14,249 nucleotides of DNA. Origin: Caldifarciminota bacterium. GTDB lineage: Bacteria > Hydrothermota > Tepidihabitantia > Tepidihabitantales > Tepidihabitantaceae. The notes under the pieces are model-generated. The model saw nothing but the letters and a program-made list of their open reading frames with translations. It had not been told where the DNA came from and made no database searches. The position numbers were made by a program, and so were the translations under genes. Shown here piece after piece: positions 7,435-13,810 of the stretch; within the stretch, counting starts at the first letter, position 1; each line of letters opens with the position of its first letter. The DNA lies in assembly GCA_903908785.1 (NCBI GenBank), contig CAIVTL010000035.1, forward strand, positions 1 through 14,249, read 5' to 3'.

Positions 7435-8585
7435 AGCCGTTCGTGAGTCTCATCGTCCCGTGCCGCAACGAAGAGGCGACCATCGGCCGAGTCATCGAAT
7501 CGCTGCAGGGTCAGGACTACCCGGCCGACCGGATGGAGATTCTGTTTGTCGACGGCATGAGCACGGACCGGACGCGACCCCTGATTGAGCGGTACGGCCG
7601 GAACTGCTTGACGCCTGCAATCCGGCTGCTCGAGAACCCCGACCGGATAACGCCGGTGGCTTTCAACCTCGGGATTACCGCGGCCCGCGGCGACGTAGTG
7701 TTCACGCTCGGCGCGCACAGCCGCTATTCCCGGAACTACGTTTCCGGCGTCGTGGCGACGATGCGGGGGCTGTCGGCGCACGCGGTCGGTAGTGTTGCCG
7801 TGACGATGCCGGGCGGGAGTTCGACGACGGCTCGGGCCATCGCCGCCGTGCTGGCCTCGCGATTCGGGGTCGGCAATTCACTGATGCGGGTCGGCGTTGA
7901 CCAGCCGCGGGAGGCGGATACGGCGAGTTGCCCCGGCTACCGGCGAACGGTGTTTGAGGCGGGAGGCGAGAGGCGAGAGGCGAGAGGCGGAACGAAGAGC
8001 GATGAGCTCGGAGCCGCGCCTGATGTCCGCGTGGGCCGGTTCAATGAGCGGTTGGTGCGGAATCAGGATATTGAGTTCAACCTGCGGTTGCGCCGAGCCG
8101 GCGGGAAGGTCGTGCTGGACCCGGGAGTCAAGACGTTCTACCAGGCACGGGGCCGGGTGCGTGACCTGTCGGCCAACAGTTTCAGTAACGGCTACTGGGT
8201 GGTTCGAGGCGCGAAGGTCGCGCGGTTGTCCTGCTCGCCGCGCCATCTGGTGCCGTTGGCGTTTGTCGCGGCATTGCTTCTGACCGGCGTCGCCGGCCTG
8301 TTCCGGCTCACGGCGTTGTCCGGCCTGGTCGTAGTTGCGGGCAGCTATCTGGCTGCCGACCTCTGGTTCAGCGCCAGGGCGGGAGTCGAGAGTCGAGAGT
8401 CGAGAATCGAGAATCCGGGGCCGGGTTTGTTCCTTTCACTCTTGTTTGTCTTCCCGGTCATGCACTTGAGCTACGGTCTCGGGTCGCTGTGGGCGTTGCT
8501 GACTCAGTGGGTGCCGGAGCCGAGGCGAGAAGCGAGAGGCGGGAGGCGAGTGGCGAGAGGCGCGTTGGGAGTGGCGGGGCGCTGA
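7431..8585 (+). CDS. GT2 glycosyltransferase, ExoA-like, with C-terminal membrane segments
   Basis: The 384-residue protein opens with the GT-A signature VSLIVPCRNEEATIGRVIES, then DGMSTDRT at 41-48, GAHSRY at 94-99 and RNQDIEFNLRLRRAGGKV at 210-227 (the acceptor/base region). Hydrophobic segments at about 272-292, 296-312 and 332-356 would anchor it in the inner membrane. This is the layout of succinoglycan ExoA-type transferases that extend a lipid-linked sugar on the cytoplasmic side. The ATG at 7431 is preferred over an in-frame start at 7383 because family homology begins at once and the ATG overlaps the upstream stop. Its ribosome site seems to be supplied by a heptamer array. A second array adds about 25 residues between the VFEAG and RFNERL blocks, a third adds a loop between membrane segments (318-328), and a fourth encodes the basic C-terminal tail (363-383). 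Confidence 0.88.
   Translation: MKPFVSLIVPCRNEEATIGRVIESLQGQDYPADRMEILFVDGMSTDRTRPLIERYGRNCLTPAIRLLENPDRITPVAFNLGITAARGDVVFTLGAHSRYSRNYVSGVVATMRGLSAHAVGSVAVTMPGGSSTTARAIAAVLASRFGVGNSLMRVGVDQPREADTASCPGYRRTVFEAGGERREARGGTKSDELGAAPDVRVGRFNERLVRNQDIEFNLRLRRAGGKVVLDPGVKTFYQARGRVRDLSANSFSNGYWVVRGAKVARLSCSPRHLVPLAFVAALLLTGVAGLFRLTALSGLVVVAGSYLAADLWFSARAGVESRESRIENPGPGLFLSLLFVFPVMHLSYGLGSLWALLTQWVPEPRREARGGRRVARGALGVAGR
7956..7990 (+). repeat. Heptamer array inside the GT2 catalytic domain
   Basis: GAGGCGG, GAGGCGA three times, GAGGCGG. Same family as 7395-7429 and 8517-8579. It encodes the GGERREARGG stretch between two conserved blocks. Confidence 0.92.
8383..8417 (+). repeat. Heptamer array between GT2 membrane segments
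   Basis: GAGTCGA three times, GAATCGA, GAATCCG. Read as VESRESRIENPG in a loop. Confidence 0.92.
8517..8579 (+). repeat. Heptamer array at the GT2 3' end
   Basis: GAGCCGA, GGCGAGA, AGCGAGA, GGCGGGA, GGCGAGT, GGCGAGA, GGCGCGT, TGGGAGT, GGCGGGG: nine units giving an Arg/Gly/Ala-rich tail. Confidence 0.88.
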
Positions 8586-8623
8586 TGGATGGCACACTGG
8601 CGGGGGCGGCGGCGGCGGCGACG

Positions 8624-8848
8624 TCTTTTGGCGCGAATTCCCGGCCTGTGCGACTCGCCCGGCGGCGCGGCATCGCGCTCATCGAAGATTCCTGTGAAGC
8701 ACTCGGGGCGGGAATCGGCAGGCAACTCGAAACTCGCAACCCGCAACTCGCCAACTCCCGGAAGTGCGGGACGTCCGGGGACGCGGCGGTATCCCCCAAC
8801 AAGCAGAACGCGACCGGCGAGGGCCGCATGAGCGTGGCCGACAGGAGA
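8624..8848 (+). pseudogene. Remnant of a DegT/DnrJ/EryC1 (StrS) sugar aminotransferase
   Basis: In one open frame the translation reads SFGANSRPVRLARRRGIALI, then EDSCEALGAGIG, then, after an array-encoded stretch, KCGTSGDAAVSPNKQ and NATGEGRMSVAD. These match the central active-site region of DegT-type PLP aminotransferases (ARRxGIxxIEDxCEALGA, GTxGDxxxFxFxPNKQxTTGEGGM). The expected PLP lysine is at 8801-8803. Only about 75 of the roughly 370-400 residues of a full enzyme remain. A few residues between GDAAV and PNKQ are missing relative to the family, and GEGG has become GEGR. A heptamer array (8721-8756) interrupts the fragment in frame, and arrays flank it on both sides. The surrounding 8586-8925 interval holds nothing else that looks coding, apart from a short GCG-rich tract near 8601-8622. 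The enzyme family aminates keto-sugars for nucleotide-sugar synthesis, so it once fitted this locus. The call rests on motif recognition and a database alignment would settle it. Confidence 0.72.
8721..8756 (+). repeat. Heptamer array inside the aminotransferase remnant
   Basis: GGCAACT, CGAAACT, CGCAACC, CGCAACT, then an 8-base unit CGCCAACT. It keeps the remnant's frame open, reading RQLETRNPQLANS. Confidence 0.85.
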
Positions 8849-8911
8849 GTAGTGAATGGAGAGTCAGAGTCCGTCTTTCACTATTCACAATTCGCTATTC
8901 ACTATTCATCG
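8845..8911 (+). repeat. Heptamer arrays upstream of the Wzc-like gene
   Basis: Left part: GAGAGTA, GTGAATG, GAGAGTC, AGAGTCC. Right part: TTCACTA, TTCACAA, TTCGCTA, TTCACTA, TTCATCG. GTGAAT on the left can pair with ATTCAC copies on the right. The right part is unusually AT-rich for this window. Confidence 0.82.
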
Positions 8912-8918
8912 GAAGGAG
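8911..8918 (+). promoter_or_regulatory. Shine-Dalgarno that fixes the Wzc-like start
   Basis: GGAAGGAG lies 7 bases before the ATG at 8926. The longer in-frame ORF starting at 8764 has no such site, so 8926 is the better start. The final unit of a heptamer array ends at 8911, so the site directly abuts the array. Confidence 0.8.
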
Positions 8919-8925
8919 AAAGTTG

Positions 8926-11154
8926 ATGCAACACGATCGGACATTCGCGTACTACTGGGACATGCTGATGAGGAGACACCTGCTGCTCATCGGCGTCTTT
9001 TGCGGGGTTGCCGCACTGGTGTTCGTTGTCGGCTCGCGGCAGCGGCCTCAATACCAGGCGAGCGCGACACTGCTCGTCAGCCAGGAAGAGTCAGCGAACG
9101 ATCCGATGGCGCTCTTCTCCAACGCGACCGGGCTCGGCAGGAGGCCGGTACTGGTGAACCATCTCGAGGTTCTTAAGAGCTATGCCATTGCGCGAATGGT
9201 CTATGACACGTTGTCCGAGTCGGTGCAGAAGCAGGTGCAAGCCGGCACGGGCGGGGACCCGGCGCTCTGGTTGCAGCGGTCGCTGTCCGTGCGGCCGGTG
9301 CGGGACGCGGACATCATCCGGCTGAGCGTGCTGGCGCCGTCGCCGGAACTGGCCAAGACCCTCGCCGCCGCGTACGTCGGCGCCTACCGGGCGTTCAACC
9401 TGAACCGGAGCCGGGCCGACGTCAGCGCCATCCGGGAGTTTGTCGGCGCCCAACTGGTCGTGGTCGGGGCGCGGCTGGACAGCACCGAGCGCGGACTGGA
9501 AACCTACAAGAAGGCGAACCGTATCGTCGACATCACCGAGGAGACCAAGGCGACGGTGGAACGACAGACCCAGGTTCTGGCGTTGCTGGCGCAGGCCCGG
9601 GCCGAGAGCGAGGGGGTCGAGCACGAGGTCGCGTTCCTGACGAGCCGCGGCGATAGTTCGGGGCAGGGCGCGGGTGTGAACCTGGAGAATACGTCCTCGC
9701 CGCTGGTCTCGGACCTGCGGGGTGAGCTCTCGCGGCTCGAGGCCGAACGCACGAACCTGCTGGTCCAGGGGTACGCATCCGGCAGCCCGCGCGTCAAGGC
9801 CCTGGGCGACCGCGTGGCGGCGATGAAAGTGCAACTGGGGCAGCAGTTGGTCCGCTTCGCGACCCCGGCGGGCGCGGTCGACGGAGTCGGCCGCGTGCAG
9901 GCAGTCTTCGCGCGTCTCGCAGAACTGGAACCGGAACAGGTGCGGCTGCGTGCGTCGGAGGCGACACTGGCCGCGGCGGCGCAGGCCTACGAGGGCGAGC
10001 TGCGGTCGTTGCCGGTGCGCGAGCGGGCCCTGGCGCGCCTGACGCGGGACGTCGACGTTGACCGGCAGGTGCACGTGCTGCTGGCCCAGCGTTACGAGGA
10101 AGCGCGCATCCAGGAGGCCGGCCGGGTTTCGACAGTAGGGCTGGTGGATGAGCCGAGGCTGGGGGTGCGGGTCAAACCGAACCACCGGAACGATGCGGCC
10201 ATGGCCCTGATGCTGGGACTCCTGCTGGCGCTCGGCAGCGTGTTTGCGGTTGACTACTTCGACACGACCGTGCGGCGGCCCGAGGACCTGGAACGTCAGG
10301 GCTTCTCGGTGCTGGCGAGCGTGCCGAAGATAGAGGTGAGTGACGAGTTACGAGTTACCAGTGACGGGTCACGAGTTGCGGCCGGGCCGATAAGCAGCCG
10401 CCAGTCCGGTTCAGTCGCGGCCGAGGCGTTTCGCGTGCTGCGGACCAACCTCCAGTTTGCGGCCGCGGGCCAGGACGCGAAGACGTTGATGGTTACTTCC
10501 CCCGGCGCCGGCGAGGGCAAGTCCACGGTGGCGTCCAACCTGGCAACGGTGATAGCGCAGTCCGGCAAACGGACACTGCTGATTGACTGCGACCTGCGTC
10601 GTCCCAAGCAGCACAAGCTGTTCGAGCGGCGAAAGAAGCCGGGATTGACCGACGTGGCAATGCTCGGGGTGCCGCTTGCGAGCGCGGTGCACCAGGTAAG
10701 CCTGTCGCCCGTCGAATCAGGCGCGACGCCGGACGCCGCAGACGACGAGCGTGAAGCGTTGAGCGCGGAGCATGAAGCCTCGGGTCCCCTCGACGTCCTA
10801 TTCGCCGGCACGACCCCGCCTTCGCCGGTGGACTTTCTCAACTCGAAGGCCTTTGCGTCGTTCCTGGACAAGGTCGCGGGGCAGTATGACTGCGTCGTGA
10901 TTGACACGCCCCCGGTGCTCGTCTCGGCCGACGCCGCGATTCTGGCCTCGAAGGTCAACGGCGTGGTCCTGGTCGCCCGGATGAGAGTGACCGACTGGCG
11001 AGCGCTGGGCGAAGCGAAGAAGCTGCTCGCGCAGGCCGGAGCCCGCGTGCTCGGAGTGCTGGCCAACGAGTTAAGAATATCGCGCGGCTACGGGTACTCC
11101 CGCTACAAGTACCGCTACTATCACTACCGGTACCAGCAGCCGGCAGCGGGATGA
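8926..11154 (+). CDS. wzc: Wzc-like polysaccharide co-polymerase / BY-family tyrosine kinase
   Basis: The 742-residue protein joins a Wzz-type co-polymerase to a cytoplasmic bacterial tyrosine kinase, the fused form usual in diderms. Membrane segments lie at about 20-36 and 425-443; the periplasmic part between them is largely helical or coiled. The kinase has an oligomerisation motif EX2RX2R (E500, R503, R506), Walker A SPGAGEGKST (525-534), Walker A' LLIDCDLRRP (551-560) and Walker B CVVIDTPP (656-663). The tail from 722 to 736 holds eight tyrosines, the usual autophosphorylation cluster. Such proteins set chain length and drive export through phosphorylation cycles. The start at 8926 is chosen for GGAAGGAG at 8911-8918 and because homology begins there; the 54 codons upstream are array and aminotransferase-region sequence. 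A heptamer array encodes residues about 472-486, the linker between the second membrane helix and the kinase. Confidence 0.93.
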   Translation: MQHDRTFAYYWDMLMRRHLLLIGVFCGVAALVFVVGSRQRPQYQASATLLVSQEESANDPMALFSNATGLGRRPVLVNHLEVLKSYAIARMVYDTLSESVQKQVQAGTGGDPALWLQRSLSVRPVRDADIIRLSVLAPSPELAKTLAAAYVGAYRAFNLNRSRADVSAIREFVGAQLVVVGARLDSTERGLETYKKANRIVDITEETKATVERQTQVLALLAQARAESEGVEHEVAFLTSRGDSSGQGAGVNLENTSSPLVSDLRGELSRLEAERTNLLVQGYASGSPRVKALGDRVAAMKVQLGQQLVRFATPAGAVDGVGRVQAVFARLAELEPEQVRLRASEATLAAAAQAYEGELRSLPVRERALARLTRDVDVDRQVHVLLAQRYEEARIQEAGRVSTVGLVDEPRLGVRVKPNHRNDAAMALMLGLLLALGSVFAVDYFDTTVRRPEDLERQGFSVLASVPKIEVSDELRVTSDGSRVAAGPISSRQSGSVAAEAFRVLRTNLQFAAAGQDAKTLMVTSPGAGEGKSTVASNLATVIAQSGKRTLLIDCDLRRPKQHKLFERRKKPGLTDVAMLGVPLASAVHQVSLSPVESGATPDAADDEREALSAEHEASGPLDVLFAGTTPPSPVDFLNSKAFASFLDKVAGQYDCVVIDTPPVLVSADAAILASKVNGVVLVARMRVTDWRALGEAKKLLAQAGARVLGVLANELRISRGYGYSRYKYRYYHYRYQQPAAG
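10340..10381 (+). repeat. Heptamer array in the Wzc-like linker
   Basis: GTGACGA, GTTACGA, GTTACCA, GTGACGG, GTCACGA, GTTGCGG: six units, 42 bases. It is the reverse complement family of the CGTAACT units at 12412-12446, read here as DELRVTSDGSRVA. Confidence 0.9.
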
Positions 11155-11219
11155 GGCTAGGGGATAGGGACTAGGGCCTAGGGTTCGGACCCTAACCCCT
11201 AACCCCTAACCCCGACCCC
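11155..11219 (+). repeat. Facing G-rich and C-rich heptamer arrays; possible terminator
   Basis: G-tracts start every 7 bases from 11160 to 11183, then C-tracts follow, mostly in CCCCTAA units, to 11219. The halves fold on each other around TAGGGT-TCGG-ACCCTA with mismatches recurring about every 7 bases. It lies directly after the Wzc-like stop, so a terminator role is possible, though the following T-run is weak. Confidence 0.8.
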
Positions 11220-11227
11220 TTGTTTGA

Positions 11228-11255
11228 TTGACCGGCGGCGCGGCGGCACTATAAT
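11228..11255 (+). promoter_or_regulatory. Sigma-70-type promoter for the GT39-like gene
   Basis: TTGACC at 11228-11233 matches the -35 consensus at 5 of 6 positions. A 16-base spacer separates it from a perfect TATAAT at 11250-11255. It is the only strong -35/-10 pair I noticed in an intergenic space, in a GC-rich background where TATAAT is unlikely by chance. Predicted transcription would start near 11261-11263, inside the first arm of the hairpin that follows. Confidence 0.7.
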
Positions 11256-11256
11256 C

Positions 11257-11290
11257 GCAGCACAGGGGCGCACTGGCGCCCTTGTGCTGC
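11257..11290 (+). promoter_or_regulatory. Near-perfect 15-bp hairpin abutting the start codon
   Basis: Arms 11257-11271 and 11276-11290 pair over 15 positions (14 Watson-Crick, one G-U) around the 4-base loop ACTG. The ATG follows directly at 11291. There is no T-run after it, so an ordinary intrinsic terminator is unlikely. It could be a DNA operator overlapping the transcription start, or an RNA structure governing translation of a message that lacks an obvious Shine-Dalgarno. Confidence 0.6.
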
Positions 11291-13807
11291 ATGAAACACA
11301 CTAGTCCCGCTACCCGCCGCAAAGCAACTGCGGTCAGTCCCGGTCCCCGGACCGGTTCCAGTCCCGCGCTGCGCGGGCTCGCCGCGTTTGCGGGTCTCGC
11401 CCTGCTGTTCCTCGCCGCGCTCGTAAGCTACTCGAACTCGCTCCTGTTTGCCACCCGCGGCAGAGTCTATGTCCACCTGCCTGGTTCTCAGGCAGGGGAG
11501 TACGCCTTCTTCTCGCTCTACTGGGTTGTCATTGGCCTGCCGGCCGTGCTGGTGCTGGTTGGGTTGTTCTTCGGGCAGTTCCGCGCCGCGGCGGCCGCGG
11601 CCTGGCGCAACGGGAAGACGGCCGCGGGGCTTATCGTTGTGCTGCTCGTTCTCGCGTTCTCCATGCTGCCCTGGGAGCCGGACGTCGAGAACCCGGCGTA
11701 CGCCGCCTCGAAGATTGTCTTTGGCCTGACGCTGGCATCGGCCGGGCTCGCGCTGTTCGTTGCCGGGGCCTACCGTTGGCTCGCGTTCCTCGACGCCGCG
11801 GTGCGGGGATGCTACGACCGGCTGATGGCCATGGACCGGCGCGCGTTCCTGCTGCTTGCCGCCGGCTTCACCTTTGTCGTGGCCAACGCCGTTTCCTGGT
11901 TCGTCTTCTTCCACATGCCGCAGGTCGCGGACTCCATCTCACAGGTGTTCCAGGCCCGCATCTTCGCCGCGGGCCGGCTCTGGCTGCCGTCGCCGGGTTT
12001 CCCCGACTTCTTCGACTACACCTACATCATCAACGTCGCGGCCCAGACCGGACACCCTGCCTCAGGTTTCGCGGTTGCCAACTGGCCGGGCGAGTTCGGG
12101 CGCTGGTATTCGCAGTACCCGTTCCTGCACCCGCTGCTGCTGGCGCTGGGCGTGCTGGTAAAAGCGCCGTGGCTGGTCAACCCGCTGCTCGGCGCGCTGA
12201 CAGTGGTGGCGGTCTACTTCCTCGGCCGCGAAGTGTACGACGAGCGGACCGGCAGGCTGGGCGCACTGCTCGCCTGCGTCTCGCCGTTCATCTTCAACAT
12301 GTCCGGAGAGTTCATGAACCATTCCAGCGCGCTGCTCTTCGCTACGCTATTCATGCTCTTCTGGTTCCGAGCATTCCGTCCCTCGTCCCTCGTCCCTCGT
12401 CCCTCGTCACCCGCAACTCGTAACTCGCAACTCGTAACTCGTAACTTGTCCTTTGTCGCCCCGCTCCTCGCCGGCGTGTTCATCGGGCTCGTGGCCGACA
12501 TCCGGCCCTACACGGCGTTGGCCCTGGCTTTCCCGTTCGCGCTGTACGGGTTGGTTAAGACCGTGAAAGAGCCGGGCAGATACCTGGGCCGGTTCGTGCT
12601 GCTGGTCGTGGCCGGGGCGGCAACCGCGAGCCTCGCGCTCCTGTATAACTGGCTCACCAACGGCCACCCGCTGCTGTTCGGGTACGTGGTCAAGTGGGGG
12701 GCCGGGCACGAAGTCGGGTTCGGCCGGGGCGCCTGGGGCCAGAGCCACACGCCGCTGCGTGGGCTCATCAACACCGGGCACGACCTGAACATGCTCAACC
12801 GGTTCCTGTTCGAGTGGCCGCTGCCGGCGCTGGCCGTGATTGCGGTTGTCTTCCTCGCGGGCGCGGCGAGCCGGCGGGACTGGCTGCTCTTGGCTGCGTT
12901 CGCGAGCCTGCCGGTGGCCTACTTCTTCTACTGGTTCCACCAGGCCTGCTTCGGCCCGCGCTTCCTGTACGAAGCGAGCGCGTGTCTGATGCTGCTCACC
13001 GTGCGGGGCGGGCAGTCGCTGGGGCCGCTGCTGCGCCGGACCTTCGGACAGGACGTTTCCGACCGGGCGGCCGGGACATTCATCGGCCGGCTGCTGCCGC
13101 TCATGCTGTTCTGGATGGCGGCGGTGGGCCTGCCGCCGCTGCTCCGCTCCTACCGGGAGCCGGCGCGCGTCAACCACCAGCCGGTGGCCAATGCCCGCCG
13201 GGCCGGGCTTGCGAACGCGCTGGTGTTCTGCAACGACTTCGGCAACGGGTTCACGGCCAACTCGCTCGGCCGTGACGGCGATATCGTCTATGCCAGAGAC
13301 TACGGCCTCATCAACTCGGCGCTGACCATTGCCTACCCGGGCCGGGCCTGCTGGTATGCCAACCGCGACACGCTGCGGCCGCTCGACAGCACCGACTACG
13401 CCGATTCGCCGCTCCGGCAGACACTGGACGGCATGGCTCAGGCGCTGCACGACACCGCGATTGCACCATACCGGACCCTGCTCTGGCCGCTCCGCGACGT
13501 CCCGCCCGCGGGCCTCGACTCCGGGTTCCTGAACTCACGGCTGGTTGACTATCGCGAACTCTCGCGCGAACTCTTCACCGGCAGACACAAACTCGACGAC
13601 TACCTGCCTGCGCTTGCCTGCTGGCTGGTCAAGGACAAACGCGAGCACCTTGCGCTCTTCAGCTACATGGACGACCTGGAGAGCTACATCGCCGACCAGT
13701 ACAAATTCACGCTGATGTACGTTAACGAAGACGGCACCGCGGCCTACTACGACATCCGTCGCCTGACCGGCGACGAAGAGCGCCGCGAGTCCGCGCCGGG
13801 TAAATAG
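11291..13807 (+). CDS. GT39-like (PMT/ArnT-type) membrane glycosyltransferase
   Basis: An 838-residue multi-pass protein whose first two-thirds resembles the GT-C/PMT_2 family: an acidic first-loop block VADSISQVFQARIFAAGRLW (212-231), YSQYPFLHPLLLALG (273-287) and LLACVSPFIFNMSGEF, then NHSSALLF (326-349). Such enzymes move a sugar from a polyprenyl phosphate donor to an acceptor on the periplasmic side. Residues beyond about 640 are soluble and unassigned. The ATG at 11291 is preferred; an in-frame TTG at 11282 lies inside a strong hairpin. There is no convincing Shine-Dalgarno. The gene appears to have its own promoter and so may be regulated apart from the genes upstream. A 12-unit heptamer array encodes residues about 363-390, a loop between membrane helices, without breaking the frame. 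Confidence 0.8.
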   Translation: MKHTSPATRRKATAVSPGPRTGSSPALRGLAAFAGLALLFLAALVSYSNSLLFATRGRVYVHLPGSQAGEYAFFSLYWVVIGLPAVLVLVGLFFGQFRAAAAAAWRNGKTAAGLIVVLLVLAFSMLPWEPDVENPAYAASKIVFGLTLASAGLALFVAGAYRWLAFLDAAVRGCYDRLMAMDRRAFLLLAAGFTFVVANAVSWFVFFHMPQVADSISQVFQARIFAAGRLWLPSPGFPDFFDYTYIINVAAQTGHPASGFAVANWPGEFGRWYSQYPFLHPLLLALGVLVKAPWLVNPLLGALTVVAVYFLGREVYDERTGRLGALLACVSPFIFNMSGEFMNHSSALLFATLFMLFWFRAFRPSSLVPRPSSPATRNSQLVTRNLSFVAPLLAGVFIGLVADIRPYTALALAFPFALYGLVKTVKEPGRYLGRFVLLVVAGAATASLALLYNWLTNGHPLLFGYVVKWGAGHEVGFGRGAWGQSHTPLRGLINTGHDLNMLNRFLFEWPLPALAVIAVVFLAGAASRRDWLLLAAFASLPVAYFFYWFHQACFGPRFLYEASACLMLLTVRGGQSLGPLLRRTFGQDVSDRAAGTFIGRLLPLMLFWMAAVGLPPLLRSYREPARVNHQPVANARRAGLANALVFCNDFGNGFTANSLGRDGDIVYARDYGLINSALTIAYPGRACWYANRDTLRPLDSTDYADSPLRQTLDGMAQALHDTAIAPYRTLLWPLRDVPPAGLDSGFLNSRLVDYRELSRELFTGRHKLDDYLPALACWLVKDKREHLALFSYMDDLESYIADQYKFTLMYVNEDGTAAYYDIRRLTGDEERRESAPGK
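12377..12460 (+). repeat. Twelve-unit heptamer array inside the GT39-like gene
   Basis: CGTCCCT four times, CGTCACC, CGCAACT, CGTAACT, CGCAACT, CGTAACT twice, TGTCCTT, TGTCGCC: 84 bases in unbroken register, 28 codons. The unit changes from CGTCCCT to CGYAACT midway without losing phase. Confidence 0.95.
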
Positions 13808-13810
13808 CGA

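Noticed and set aside
7710..7730. GAHSRY in place of a DAH-type motif as a broken GT2
   Set aside because: The histidine is kept and the first position varies among ExoA-like enzymes as I know them; the other motifs are intact.
8586..8925. Insertion sequence or transposon remnant between the GT2 and Wzc-like genes
   Set aside because: No transposase motif, terminal inverted repeats or target duplication; the interval is explained by an aminotransferase fragment and heptamer arrays.
11190..11219. Telomere-like CCCCTAA/TTAGGGG repeats implying a eukaryote or linear end
   Set aside because: Only a few copies, in the middle of a bacterial-style operon, and one of many heptamer arrays with other units.
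12377..12460. CRISPR array
   Set aside because: The units are 7 bases, contiguous and degenerate, with no spacers and no cas gene in the window.
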